DNA from: Vogesella fluminis
GTDB taxonomy: Bacteria; Pseudomonadota; Gammaproteobacteria; Burkholderiales; Chromobacteriaceae
Length of the DNA: 64,000 bases
Assembly: GCF_014652335.1 (NCBI RefSeq)
Contig: NZ_BMYP01000001.1
Location: 1 to 64,000, forward strand
Reading direction: 5' to 3'
Positions within the stretch are counted from its first letter, which is position 1; every line of letters starts with the position of its first letter. Below the pieces are notes generated by a model, which made no database searches, had not been told where the DNA came from, and saw only the letters and a program-made list of their open reading frames with translations. Below, one piece after another: positions 21,644 to 30,611 of the stretch. The translations under genes were made by a program, and so were the position numbers.

Positions 21644-21847
21644 TACCTTGTTCCTTGTGCAGTGTTCGGTTTACCGGCCGTCATTGTAGGTGTTTTCTGC
21701 GCCCGCACAAAGTGGCGCCGGTGTTTGCACGCCGTGTCGCCGTGGCTGGCGGCAGGCTGCCGCAGCGACAGGCTGCCTGTTGTGTTTGACCCCCGGCGGG
21801 CAGCTGTTTATCGTGGCGGCCTCAATGATCGACGGAAGGATGGCAGC

Positions 21848-22678
21848 GTGGCGGCCAAAAGCATCTTGATTACCGGTTGTTCGTCCGGCATTGGTCTGGT
21901 AGTGGCGCAAGGGTTGGCCGCAAGGGGCTGGCGCGTGTTTGCCAGCGCGCGCAAGACGGAGGACGTCAGCCGCCTGCAGCAGCTGGGGCTGGAGGCGCTG
22001 CGGCTCGATGTGGACGATAGCGCCAGCATCCACGCCGCGGTGGCGGAGGTGCTGTGCCGCACCGGCGGCACGCTGGACGCACTGTTCAACAACGCCGGTT
22101 ACGGCCAGCCCGGTGCCGCCGAGGACGTGCCGCGCCATGCGATGCGGGCGCAGTTCGAGACCAATCTGTTCGGTGCCTGGGAGCTGCTGAATGCGGTGTT
22201 GCCGGTGATGCGGCGCCAGGGACATGGCCGCGTGCTGTTCAACAGCTCGGTGCTGGGTTTTGCCGCGATGAAGTATCGCGGCGCCTACAACGCCAGCAAG
22301 TACGCGATGGAAGGGCTGTGCGACACGCTGCGGCTGGAGCTGGCCGGCAGCGGCATCCATGTCAGCCTGATCGAACCGGGGCCGATCGAGAGCCGCTTCC
22401 GCCGCAATGCGCTGGCCAGGTTTCTGGCCAACATCGACATCGCGCACAGCGCGCACCGCGACTCTTACGAAAAGCAGCTGCAGCGGCTGAAGAAGGAAGG
22501 CCACGCCGCGCCGTTCACCTTGCCGGCGACGGCGGTGCTGGCCAAGGTAGAGCGGGCCTTGCTGGCCGCACGGCCGGTGGCGCGCTACCGTGTCACCTTT
22601 CCGACGCACCTGTTCTGGTGGCTGAAGCGGCTGCTGCCGACGCGCTGGCTGGATGCGGTGCTGGGGCGGGCGGCGTGA
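21848..22678 (+). CDS. Short-chain dehydrogenase/reductase
   Basis: A 276-residue classical SDR with the NAD(P) glycine motif TGCSSGIG, the NNAG motif, the catalytic Ser region (NSSVLG) and the YxxxK pair in YNASKYA. The start is a GTG at 21848, eight bases after GGAAGG. The nearby ATG at 21840 is out of frame. The last 40 residues include FWWLKRLLPTRWLD, a possible membrane-associating tail. The substrate is unknown. It is monocistronic, with a strong terminator behind it. Confidence 0.83.
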   Translation: MAAKSILITGCSSGIGLVVAQGLAARGWRVFASARKTEDVSRLQQLGLEALRLDVDDSASIHAAVAEVLCRTGGTLDALFNNAGYGQPGAAEDVPRHAMRAQFETNLFGAWELLNAVLPVMRRQGHGRVLFNSSVLGFAAMKYRGAYNASKYAMEGLCDTLRLELAGSGIHVSLIEPGPIESRFRRNALARFLANIDIAHSAHRDSYEKQLQRLKKEGHAAPFTLPATAVLAKVERALLAARPVARYRVTFPTHLFWWLKRLLPTRWLDAVLGRAA

Positions 22679-22703
22679 GCGGGTTTGCCGCCAGGCACAA
22701 ATG

Positions 22704-22735
22704 AAAAGGCGGTCGCCAGTGACGACCGCCTTTTT
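22704..22735. terminator. Bidirectional terminator between the SDR and PilZ-like genes
   Basis: AAAGGCGGTCG and CGACCGCCTTT pair across a seven-base loop, followed by further T residues; the A-run on the left lets it act for the convergent gene too. Confidence 0.85.
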
Positions 22736-22754
22736 GTCGCCGGTGTAGGCCGGC

Positions 22755-24278
22755 TCAGTCGCTGAGCCGTTCCAGGGTCTCGAACTCGACCTGGTGGCAG
22801 TCCTCGAACTGGTTGATCACGCTGCCGATACGGATCTGGTAGGACTTGCCGTTGGCCTGGAAATTGAGCAGCAAGCCCGGCCTGGCAAAAAGCTTGGGCA
22901 CGATGAAGACACGCTTGCCTTTTTTGGCATTGGTCTGTGTGATGTACAGGCCATTGTGGTTGGCGATGGCCTCCCGCTCGTTTTCGCTGAGGATCACCGG
23001 CAGCGGCAGGGTGCCGAGCAGCTCGACGCCGATACGGGTGCCGCCTTCCGGCAGGCGCTGCACGCGGCGGATGATGCCAAACTGGCTGGGGCGGTCTTTT
23101 TGCGATACCCAGATGCTGCGGCCGATGACCAGGCTTTCTACGGCACGGCCAATGTAGACCAGCCCCATGCCGGCCTCGCTGGCATCGTTGACCCGCCATT
23201 CCGGTACCAGGTTGTCATCATCCGGCGGCAGGTTGCGGTTGACTTTCAGATGGTGGGCGATGCGCTCGAAACCGACTTCCGCCCGCGCCTGCCCGGTCGA
23301 TGCCAGCCGTTCGTGGCGGCGCATCGACTTGCCGCCATCCTGCGACCAGCGCGTCGACAGCTTCTGCAGCATGTCATGCCACAATTCCCGGTTCATTTCC
23401 GGCAGCGCGCGGGTAAAGGCATCCGGAATGCCCTGGTCAAAGTCGAGGATCAGGTCGGCAAGACGGTTGACGACATGGTCACCGGACCAGTAGCGGCAGC
23501 TCTTGCCCAGCACGCCGCGGCGCAGCAGCTGCGGCGCGGCAGGCATGTCGAGGTTGATCACGTACTGGAATTCGCTTTGTGTGGTCTGCTGTTCCAGATG
23601 CACACCATCCACCAGCCTTTGCAGCAGCAGGTGGATGGCCTCGATTTCCTGCGGCAGCAGGTTGTCGGTCTGTGCCAGGTGCAGCATTGCCGCCTGGATC
23701 AGCAGCTCTTCGGCAGAAATGCTGCTGCGCCGCTCGTACAGGGCAATGCGTTTGGTGTGAAACTGCTCTTGCTCGGCAAACTGGTACAGGTGATAGGCCT
23801 GTTGCCAGATGTTGCCTTCGGCCGAGATGTAGCGCAGCGCGCTCCATTTCACCAAGCTCAGTTGGTGGTGCAGTGCGCGCACGGTGGCCAGTTCGATATT
23901 GCTGTCGATGGCGAAATTCTTGGCACTGTGCATCTGGCGCAGGCACAGCTGATAGCCATTGGACAGCTCGGTCCAGTAGGACAGGATGCTGGGCAGGAAT
24001 GATTTTGAGCGTGGTGAGCCGTGCAGGAATTCACTGCACAGCTTGTCATGCATGGCCACGGACTGGCTGTCGACGTAGAGCAGGGTGCTGATACGGTCTT
24101 TCAGGGTAACCGTGGCATCCTTGTTGACCTTGCTGACGGCCTTGATGATCTCGATCAGCGTGGTGTAATACTCGTCACCCGGCAGGTTTCTTACCAGCAA
24201 GGTGGCGGATACGGTGCTGTCGCTGGATTTGTGCTTGCCGAGCAGGGATCCCAGAATGGTTTTGATGTTGTCGATCAT
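22755..24278 (-). CDS. Uncharacterised 507-residue protein with PilZ-like c-di-GMP motifs near its C-terminus
   Basis: I do not recognise the full-length family. The first 300 residues look helical and soluble, with no signal peptide or membrane segment. Towards the C-terminus there is RRHER at residues 320-324 (an RxxxR motif) and DASEAG at 365-370 (a [D/N]xSxxG motif). A beta-rich stretch follows (GRSIWVSQ, FGIIRRVQ, GVELLG). Those are the two c-di-GMP-binding motifs of PilZ domains, here separated by about 40 residues instead of the usual 20-30. A degenerate or expanded PilZ domain is inferred. The gene is monocistronic and divergent from the patatin autotransporter gene 100 bases away. 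Confidence 0.6.
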   Translation of the reverse strand: MIDNIKTILGSLLGKHKSSDSTVSATLLVRNLPGDEYYTTLIEIIKAVSKVNKDATVTLKDRISTLLYVDSQSVAMHDKLCSEFLHGSPRSKSFLPSILSYWTELSNGYQLCLRQMHSAKNFAIDSNIELATVRALHHQLSLVKWSALRYISAEGNIWQQAYHLYQFAEQEQFHTKRIALYERRSSISAEELLIQAAMLHLAQTDNLLPQEIEAIHLLLQRLVDGVHLEQQTTQSEFQYVINLDMPAAPQLLRRGVLGKSCRYWSGDHVVNRLADLILDFDQGIPDAFTRALPEMNRELWHDMLQKLSTRWSQDGGKSMRRHERLASTGQARAEVGFERIAHHLKVNRNLPPDDDNLVPEWRVNDASEAGMGLVYIGRAVESLVIGRSIWVSQKDRPSQFGIIRRVQRLPEGGTRIGVELLGTLPLPVILSENEREAIANHNGLYITQTNAKKGKRVFIVPKLFARPGLLLNFQANGKSYQIRIGSVINQFEDCHQVEFETLERLSD

Positions 24279-24378
24279 TGCTTGGAAACGGGCACGGGTA
24301 GGTTGTAAATCAGGGAACGTTATTATCCCGCTATATTAGCGTATCTTGGACCAATAACAGAAAGAGTGGTTGCTGGCT

Positions 24379-26568
24379 ATGCCTTTCTCCGGATTCCGGT
24401 GCCTGTGTCTGGCTGCCGTCTTGCTGCTGCCGTTGTTGGCTCACGCTGCCGCCCCGCCACGGCTGGGGGTGGTGCTCGGCGGCGGCGGGGCGCGCGGTTT
24501 TGCCCACCTGGGCGTGCTGCAGGAGCTGGAGCGCCTGCAGGTGCCGGTGGCCTGCATCGCGGGCACCAGCGCCGGTGCCCTGATCGGCGGCGCCTACGCC
24601 AGTGGCCGCTCGCTGGACGAGATGGCCGGGCTGTTTCGGCGTGCCGACTGGGATGTGCTGTTGTCCGGCAAGCCGGCGCGGCAGGACGTGCCCTATCAGC
24701 GCAAGCAGGGCGATCTGGTCAACTACTTCGACTTGTCCTTCGGTGTGCGCGACGGCGAGCTGCGCATTCCGCGCGGCGCGATCAATTCGCAGGCCATCGA
24801 CCTGTTCATTCGCGAGCTGCCCCGCGCCCGCGACGAGCCCGGCTTCGACCGCCTGTCGATCCCGTTTCGCGCGGTGGCCACCGATCTGGAAAGCGGAGAC
24901 GCGGTGGTGTTTGACCGTGGCGACCTGAGCCTGGCAATGCGCGCCAGCATGGCGGTGCCGGGGCTGTTCGATGTGGTGGAGCATGACGGCCGGCTGCTGG
25001 TGGATGGCGGCCTGGCGCGGCAGCTGCCGGTGGAAGAGCTGCTCGGCGGCTGCGCCGACGTGCTGCTGGTGATTGATGTCGGCACCCCGCCGCTGAAGGC
25101 TGAGCAGCTGCGCAGCTTCATCAATGTGCTGGACCAGACCAGCTACCTGATGGTGGCGCGCAACAGCAAGGAGCAGCTGGCGAAGATGCGGCCGCAGGAC
25201 TTGCTGTTGCGGCCAACCCTGGACGGCTTTTCTCCCGCCGATTTTGCGCGCAACGCGGATATCGCCGAGGCCGGCCGGCGCGCGGCGCAGGGCATCGCCG
25301 CGCAACTGGCACCGTTCGCGCTGCCGCCGGAGCGCTATGCCGCCTGGCAGGCGACGCAACGGGCACCGCAGTCAGCGCGCATCGACCGTGTCGAGGTGGC
25401 CGGCAATTTCGACTTTGTCGATCCGCAGGCGTTGCAGCAGCGGCTGTCGGCCGCCTCCACCGCGCTACCGCTGGAGACCTTTCATCGTCGCCTGACCGAG
25501 GTGTTCGCCGGTGGCGACCTGGAGCGGCTGTCCTACCGCGCCGCGTTCGAGCAGGGGCAGAATGTGGCGCGGGTGACGGCAGAGGAGCGCTTTGTCGGCC
25601 CCAATTACCTGCGTGCCGGGCTGAGCCTGAGTAGCGCCACCAACGGCCGCGCCAGCTTCGCGCTGCTGGGTGAGCACAAGCGCAGCTGGCTGAACGCCGC
25701 GGGCGGCATGTGGCTCAACGAGTTGCGGCTGGGCGAGGAGCCGATGTTGCGCAGCGAGTGGTATCAGCCGCTGGCAACCGACAGCCAGCTGTTCGCCAGC
25801 CTGTCGGCGCGCTACGAGGACCGGCTGTATTCGCTGTACTCGCCCGGTCACCGGCGCGAGGCGGATTTCATCTTCGGCACCACGCAGGCCAATGCCGATC
25901 TGGGCTGGGATTTCCGGCAGTTCGGCGAATTGCGGCTGGGGGTGTACCAGAGCCGTACCGCGCTGCGACTGAAGACCGGCGCGGCGGTCTATGACGATGC
26001 GCGCGAGCGGCAGAGTGCGCGCGGTGTGCGAATGCTGTTCAACTACGATCAGCTGGATAATCCACGTTGGCCGCGACAGGGCATGGCGGCACAGTTTTCG
26101 CTGTCGGCGCCGTACACCATGGCGCTGGATGAGCGCTATCACAGTGTCGGCCTCCGCCTTGACGCGGCGCAGCTGCTGCCGCGCGACGTCACGCTGCGCA
26201 CCACCGCGCGGTTTGACGGCTCCTTCGGGCGTGGCGACGGCATGGTCTACGCGCTGGGCGGCTTCAACAACCTGTCCGGCTACCAGCCGGGCGAGTTGCT
26301 GGCCAGTCGCACCGCCTTGCTGCGCAGCATGCTGTACTGGCGTGCCGCCGGCTTGCCGTCGGCGCTCGGCTCCGGGCTGTATGCCGGGGTGTCGTTCGAG
26401 GCTGGCAAGGCGTGGCGCACGGTGTGGGATCAGTGCAATAGCAGCTGGTTGCCGGGCATGACGCTATTCCTGGGCGCCGACACCGTGCTGGGGCCGTGGT
26501 CGGTCGGCGTCGGTAATGCCAAGGGCGGGCAGTGGACCGGCTATTTCAGCCTCGGCGCGCAGTATTGA
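24379..26568 (+). CDS. Patatin-like phospholipase with C-terminal beta-barrel (type Vd autotransporter, PlpD-like)
   Basis: A 729-residue predicted outer membrane protein. An N-terminal signal peptide (cleavage near AHAA) is followed by a patatin lipase domain with oxyanion loop GGGGARGF, nucleophile motif GTSAG and the catalytic Asp in VDGG. A POTRA-like segment (IDRVEVAGNFDFV, about residues 335-400) leads into a roughly 300-residue region of alternating strands ending in an aromatic residue (GAQY), as expected for a 16-strand Omp85-like barrel. The ATG at 24379 is used; a TTG at 24370 is an alternative with a slightly better upstream AAAGAG. Likely role: secretion or display of a phospholipase A1. 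Confidence 0.85.
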   Translation: MPFSGFRCLCLAAVLLLPLLAHAAAPPRLGVVLGGGGARGFAHLGVLQELERLQVPVACIAGTSAGALIGGAYASGRSLDEMAGLFRRADWDVLLSGKPARQDVPYQRKQGDLVNYFDLSFGVRDGELRIPRGAINSQAIDLFIRELPRARDEPGFDRLSIPFRAVATDLESGDAVVFDRGDLSLAMRASMAVPGLFDVVEHDGRLLVDGGLARQLPVEELLGGCADVLLVIDVGTPPLKAEQLRSFINVLDQTSYLMVARNSKEQLAKMRPQDLLLRPTLDGFSPADFARNADIAEAGRRAAQGIAAQLAPFALPPERYAAWQATQRAPQSARIDRVEVAGNFDFVDPQALQQRLSAASTALPLETFHRRLTEVFAGGDLERLSYRAAFEQGQNVARVTAEERFVGPNYLRAGLSLSSATNGRASFALLGEHKRSWLNAAGGMWLNELRLGEEPMLRSEWYQPLATDSQLFASLSARYEDRLYSLYSPGHRREADFIFGTTQANADLGWDFRQFGELRLGVYQSRTALRLKTGAAVYDDARERQSARGVRMLFNYDQLDNPRWPRQGMAAQFSLSAPYTMALDERYHSVGLRLDAAQLLPRDVTLRTTARFDGSFGRGDGMVYALGGFNNLSGYQPGELLASRTALLRSMLYWRAAGLPSALGSGLYAGVSFEAGKAWRTVWDQCNSSWLPGMTLFLGADTVLGPWSVGVGNAKGGQWTGYFSLGAQY

Positions 26569-26577
26569 GGGTGCGCG

Positions 26578-27468
26578 TTACGAGTTGTCCGGTGTCTTCT
26601 TGGCGCGCGGGTGGGCGCCGTCGTAGACCTTGGCCAGGTGCTGGAAGTCGAGGCTGGTGTAGATCTGGGTGGTGGCCAGGTTGGCGTGCCCCAGCATTTC
26701 CTGCACCGCGCGCAGGTCGCCGGACGACTGCAGGATGTGGCTGGCAAACGAGTGGCGCAGCATGTGCGGGTGCACGTGCTGTTCGCAGTCGCTTTGCAGT
26801 CGCCATTTTTCCAGTCGCCGCGCCAGCTGCCGCGATGATAGCCGTGTTCCCTGTTCCGACACGAACAGTGCGTCATCCTGGGTGCTGCCGCGCACATCCA
26901 GCCAGCGGCGCAGCGCGTCGGCAGCACTGCGGCCAACCGGCAGCAGCCGTTCGCGCTTGCCCTTGCCGCTGACCTTGACCAGCTGCTGTGACAGGTCGAG
27001 GTCGGCAACATTGAGTGCGGTGGTTTCGCTCAGGCGCAGGCCGGAGGAGTACATCAGTTCAAACATGGCGTGGTCGCGCCATTGCAGCCGCCCCTCGCTG
27101 GTCTGATCCAGCAGCTGCATGGTGGCGTCGACGCTGAGTGCCTTGGGCAGGCGTTGCGGCGCCCGTGGCGGTCGCAGGCCGGTGCAAGGGTTGGCCGCAA
27201 TGTGCTCCTGCCGGATCATCCAGTGAAACAGGTTGCGCCAGCTGGACAGGATGCGCGCCAGCGAACGCGGCGACAGTCCCTGGTGGCGCAATTGCGCCAG
27301 TGCCCGCTGCACGGCGAGGGTGTTGACCTGTTCCGGCTGCTCCAGCCGGGTCAGCCTGGCGAGGTAGGTGATGTCACGCGCGTAGGCTGCGCGCGTGTGT
27401 TCGCTCCTTGCGGCCAACTGCAGTTGCTGGTCGAACTGTTGCAGCTTGGTGGTCCAGGCGTCGTTCAT
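26578..27468 (-). CDS. xerC: Site-specific tyrosine recombinase XerC
   Basis: Chromosome-dimer resolution recombinase that acts with XerD at dif. The 296-residue protein has the SAM-like N-terminal domain and all catalytic residues: R145 (SGLRLSE), a Lys in SGKGKRER near 169-171, H235 and R238 (HPHMLRHSF), H261 (LGHANL) and nucleophile Y270 (TTQIYTS). It starts two bases after the MoxR gene stop, so the two genes are co-transcribed. It carries two copies of the repeat word. Confidence 0.92.
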   Translation of the reverse strand: MNDAWTTKLQQFDQQLQLAARSEHTRAAYARDITYLARLTRLEQPEQVNTLAVQRALAQLRHQGLSPRSLARILSSWRNLFHWMIRQEHIAANPCTGLRPPRAPQRLPKALSVDATMQLLDQTSEGRLQWRDHAMFELMYSSGLRLSETTALNVADLDLSQQLVKVSGKGKRERLLPVGRSAADALRRWLDVRGSTQDDALFVSEQGTRLSSRQLARRLEKWRLQSDCEQHVHPHMLRHSFASHILQSSGDLRAVQEMLGHANLATTQIYTSLDFQHLAKVYDGAHPRAKKTPDNS

Positions 27469-27470
27469 GG

Positions 27471-28310
27471 TCAGTTGCGGCGCGCGCGGGTGGCGTTGAG
27501 GATGCGCTCCAGCAGCGACATGTCCTGCTCGTTCTTGAGCAGGGCGCCGGCAAACGGCGGCACGCCGCCGTTGTGGATCGCGCTGTCCGGCGTGCCGTCG
27601 GCCTGCAGCAGGCGCAGCCAGTCCAGCAGCTCCGAGGTTGACGGTTTCTTCTTGATGCCGGGCAGCTCGCGGATGGCGAGGAAGCTTTCCAGCGCATGGC
27701 GCAGCAGGCTGTCACGCAGCGTCGGGAAGTGGGCGTTGACGATGCGCTGCAGAGTGTCCTGATCGGGGAAGCGGATGTAGTGGAAGAAGCAGCGGCGCAG
27801 GAAGGCGTCGGGCAGCTCTTTCTCGTTGTTGGAGGTGATGACAATGATGGGGCGCTGGTGGGCCTTGATCTGCTCCTGCGTCTCGTGCACGAAGAACTCC
27901 ATCTGGTCCAGTTCGCGCAGCAGGTCGTTGGGGAACTCGATGTCGGCCTTGTCGATTTCGTCGATCAGCAGCACCGGCGCCTCGCTGGCCTCGAACGCCT
28001 GCCACAGCTTGCCTTTGACGATGTAGTTGCCGATGTGGTGCACGCGCTCGTTGCCAAGCTGCGAGTCGCGCAGACGCGATACCGCATCGTACTCGTACAG
28101 GCCGTGCTGCGCCTTGGTGGTGGATTTGACCGGCCACACGATCAGCGGCTTGCCCAGCGCCTTCGCCAGTTGCTCGGCGAGCATGGTCTTGCCGGTGCCG
28201 GGCTCGCCCTTGATCAGCAGCGGGCGTTCCAGGGTGATGGCGGCGTTGACCGCGGTCATCAGGTCGGGGGTGGCAATATACTGCTCGCTGCCGGTGAATT
28301 TCTGCTTCAT
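27471..28310 (-). CDS. MoxR-family AAA+ ATPase
   Basis: A 279-residue AAA+ protein with Walker A GEPGTGKT, Walker B LLIDEIDKAD and sensor-1-like ITSNNEKELPDAFLRRC. MoxR ATPases usually act as chaperones maturing metalloenzymes or complexes, with a VWA-domain partner. No VWA gene lies next to it here: xerC follows and a TerB-like gene precedes on the same strand after a probable terminator. The target is therefore unknown. Confidence 0.87.
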   Translation of the reverse strand: MKQKFTGSEQYIATPDLMTAVNAAITLERPLLIKGEPGTGKTMLAEQLAKALGKPLIVWPVKSTTKAQHGLYEYDAVSRLRDSQLGNERVHHIGNYIVKGKLWQAFEASEAPVLLIDEIDKADIEFPNDLLRELDQMEFFVHETQEQIKAHQRPIIVITSNNEKELPDAFLRRCFFHYIRFPDQDTLQRIVNAHFPTLRDSLLRHALESFLAIRELPGIKKKPSTSELLDWLRLLQADGTPDSAIHNGGVPPFAGALLKNEQDMSLLERILNATRARRN

Positions 28311-28340
28311 GTGATGGGCTCGTGTTGGATGGTGATTGCC

Positions 28341-28368
28341 GAACGAAAGCGGCCACTCAGGGTGGCCG
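28341..28368 (-). terminator. Probable terminator after the TerB-like gene
   Basis: On the minus strand CGGCCAC-CCTGA-GTGGCCG forms a seven-pair stem followed by CTTTCGTTC. The T-tract is interrupted, so it may be only partly efficient. Confidence 0.5.
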
Positions 28369-28424
28369 TTGCGGTGCAGCAGTGCCTGCGCTGATTATGG
28401 TTCAGCTACAGGTGTACCAGGGAG

Positions 28425-28841
28425 TTACTGGCGGATGAATTCATTTTCCAGGTCTTCCAGCGACAGCTGCCAGTGCTGCATCATGTGGCGCAGCAGCAGC
28501 ATTTCCGGGTCGCTGATCGCGCTGTCGGCCTTGCAGATGTCCAGCGCGATGGCGCAGCACAACAGGCGCTTGCTGCGATCGGTGATCACGTCCAGCACCT
28601 CGTTGACGCGCTGCGGCGACAGCAGGTGGATGGTGCCGTCGTTCTCGGCTTCGTCCGATATGTCGTCACAGTATTTGGTCAGCACTTCGATGAACCGCTT
28701 GCGCGACAGGCCGATGATCTCATAGACGTTCAGGCTTTCCATGGACTCGATCTCGTGTGCTTCCATTTCGCCATCGGTAATCATGAACATGGCAAGGATG
28801 CGGGCAAGGGCTTCCGGACTGTTGGTGGGATAGTTTTTCAT
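28425..28841 (-). CDS. TerB-family (tellurite-resistance/co-chaperone-like) protein
   Basis: A 138-residue, mostly helical acidic protein. The segment ITDGEMEAHEIESMESL resembles the D-G-x-x-x-x-E-x repeat of TerB/DjlA-like domains, with a second similar turn around SAISDPEMLLLRHMM. TerB domains are usually accessory to membrane-associated stress complexes; no other ter gene is present here. The ATG overlaps the preceding thioesterase gene by four bases, indicating translational coupling. Confidence 0.6.
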   Translation of the reverse strand: MKNYPTNSPEALARILAMFMITDGEMEAHEIESMESLNVYEIIGLSRKRFIEVLTKYCDDISDEAENDGTIHLLSPQRVNEVLDVITDRSKRLLCCAIALDICKADSAISDPEMLLLRHMMQHWQLSLEDLENEFIRQ

Positions 28842-29284
28842 GTCGCGATTCCTTCTTGTTGCTGTCTGAATTGCGCGGCAAAGGCGGCTGGTACAGCGGT
28901 TGCTTTTCGCTGCTGGTAGTCAAAGAAGACAATGCCGGTCTTGATATGCAGTATTGCGGCATTGTCGCTCAAGCGTCGGGCCTGGTAAATGAAATCGCAG
29001 CCGCAGCGGCTAAAGTCGGTGATGCCGAGGCTGAATACCAACGTGTCGCCATGAAAGGCCTCGTTGCGGTAGATTACCGCCGCGTCGCTCATGATGATGC
29101 CGGCACCGTAAATATCCATCTCGGTACAGTCAATACTCTGCAGGAAGCGCAGCCGGACCTCGTGCGCAAAGCGCAGTGCGGCATCGTTGCCCAAGTGGCC
29201 GCCGTAGTTGATGTCGCTGATACGGATGTCGAGCCGGCAGTCAAATACCGGGTTGTCGAGTTCAGGCAAGATGAGGCGTGCCAT
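28838..29284 (-). CDS. Hotdog-fold acyl-CoA thioesterase family protein
   Basis: A 148-residue 4HBT-like protein. The conserved N-terminal motif appears as ISDINYGGHLGND, in which the usual catalytic Asp-x-Asn/Gly-His arrangement is kept in modified form, followed by the helix ALRFAHEVRLRFLQ. The middle strand region (AVIYRNEAFHGDTLVFSLGI) fits the fold. The substrate is unknown. It is first in a two-gene unit with the TerB-like gene. Confidence 0.75.
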   Translation of the reverse strand: MARLILPELDNPVFDCRLDIRISDINYGGHLGNDAALRFAHEVRLRFLQSIDCTEMDIYGAGIIMSDAAVIYRNEAFHGDTLVFSLGITDFSRCGCDFIYQARRLSDNAAILHIKTGIVFFDYQQRKATAVPAAFAAQFRQQQEGIAT

Positions 29285-29411
29285 GCGTTAACCTGTTGTG
29301 AGGGTTTTTGTCATACTGCGCCCGCCGTTAATCTTTATCAATACTTTCCTCGGCACCGGTAATCTAGTATGAATACAGCAATCCAATCGTGTATCAAGAC
29401 GGGAGGTCACC

Positions 29412-29861
29412 ATGTATCAGCGTATTTTTGTACCGGTTGACGATAGTGCGACATCGGCCCTGGCCCTGGCCGAGGCGTGCAAGCTGGCCAAGGAAGTTGG
29501 TGCCGCCGTGAGGATGGTTCATGTGGTGGATTTGGCGCAGTTTGGTTGGGGTGGTGCCGAGTTTCTGGACGCGGCAGAGCTGCAGGGGTCGATTCGCCAG
29601 GCAGGCGAGCAGGTGCTGTCGCAGGCACGTGTGCGTGCCGAGGCGCTGGGTGTGGCGCCGGAGGCTGCCATCATCGAAAGCTGGGGCGACCGCATCGCCA
29701 GTGTCATCATGGACGACGCCGGCAAGTGGGGGGCAGATTTGCTGGTGATGGGTACTCACGGCATTGGCGGGTTGATGCACCTGCTGCTGGGAAGTGTTGC
29801 CGAGGGGGTGCTGAAGATCGCTGACGTGCCGGTACTGCTGGTGCGTAATGCCGGAGATTGA
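29412..29861 (+). CDS. Universal stress protein, UspA family
   Basis: A 149-residue single-domain Usp. It begins YQRIFVPVDDS and has the ATP-binding signature G-x2-G-x9-G-S in GTHGIGGLMHLLLGSVAEGV. Nucleotide-binding Usp proteins accumulate during starvation and stress. A GGGAGG ribosome binding site precedes the ATG at 29412. It is monocistronic and convergent with the XRE regulator gene. Confidence 0.88.
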   Translation: MYQRIFVPVDDSATSALALAEACKLAKEVGAAVRMVHVVDLAQFGWGGAEFLDAAELQGSIRQAGEQVLSQARVRAEALGVAPEAAIIESWGDRIASVIMDDAGKWGADLLVMGTHGIGGLMHLLLGSVAEGVLKIADVPVLLVRNAGD

Positions 29862-29941
29862 TCGCTGCTGTGCTGCCGGTTTTTGTGGCGGCCGGTAACT
29901 AAAGAACGCCCCTGACGGATATAATGTCGTTCACATAACAG

Positions 29942-29980
29942 AAAAGCACCGTCTCCAAGTATGGGGAACGGTGCTTTTTT
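29942..29980. terminator. Bidirectional terminator between usp and the XRE regulator
   Basis: AAAAGCACCGT pairs with ACGGTGCTTTT across a loop of about 15 bases and is followed by a T6 run on the plus strand. The opposite A-run makes it usable for the minus-strand gene, though that gene ends about 100 bases away. Confidence 0.75.
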
Positions 29981-30081
29981 GTGGTTTCAGGTGCTCTCCA
30001 AACTGGAAAGGCAGCCCAAAAGTCCTTATGGAGCGGCATTGCCGGCGGACCGGAGCGTTCTTTGCTGCTTCAATCGCTTGC

Positions 30082-30408
30082 TCAGGCTTCGGCAACGGTG
30101 CCTTCAGCTTCGCCTTGGGTATCAAGGCGGGCACGAACCGCTTTGCGCAGGCTCTTGTACAGGTCCGGGTGGGTTTCCTTGAGATATTCAACAATCTCGA
30201 AGTCTTCACGGCGGACTTTCGCCAGGTCGATCTGCTCGACATGTACCAGACGGAGCAATTCGCGTACCGGTTTTGGCATGTTGCGACCGCTTTCATAGCG
30301 CGAACCGCCAGACTGGGTAACGCCGATGCGGCTCCAGAATTCCTGTTGGTTCAAACCAAGCTTGCGGCGGATTTCGCGCGGATTGGGGATTTTATCAAAC
30401 AATTTCAT
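30082..30408 (-). CDS. XRE-family helix-turn-helix transcriptional regulator
   Basis: A 108-residue protein with an N-terminal HTH: REIRRKLGLNQQEFWSRIGVTQ forms the first helices, and SGGSRYESGRNMPKPV the recognition-helix region and following turn. The C-terminal half (residues 60-100) is helical and Lys/Arg rich without a recognised domain. No ligand domain is present. The gene is isolated between usp and the SRP RNA gene. Confidence 0.78.
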   Translation of the reverse strand: MKLFDKIPNPREIRRKLGLNQQEFWSRIGVTQSGGSRYESGRNMPKPVRELLRLVHVEQIDLAKVRREDFEIVEYLKETHPDLYKSLRKAVRARLDTQGEAEGTVAEA

Positions 30409-30571
30409 GGCGTTCCTCGCATATGAGTTCTGTTAATCATGGACGGGGTAGTGTCCGCGTGACTTTTGCAAAAATAAAACATATGGCCGAGTCTTTGCCC
30501 AGCCTTATTTGACTTGCATCGGTATGATAGCAGGATTGCGAGGAAAAGGACAGTGTAATTTATGCGAAACG

Positions 30572-30602
30572 CCCGTTGCCGAGGGTGATTGCCGGCAACG
30601 GG
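30572..30602 (-). terminator. Stem-loop downstream of the 4.5S RNA gene
   Basis: CCCGTTGCCG and CGGCAACGGG form a perfect ten-pair stem with an eleven-base loop. On the minus strand it is followed by CGTTTCGC, a weak T-tract. It lies just beyond the SRP RNA and is its probable end point. Confidence 0.5.
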
Positions 30603-30611
30603 GTAAATTGG

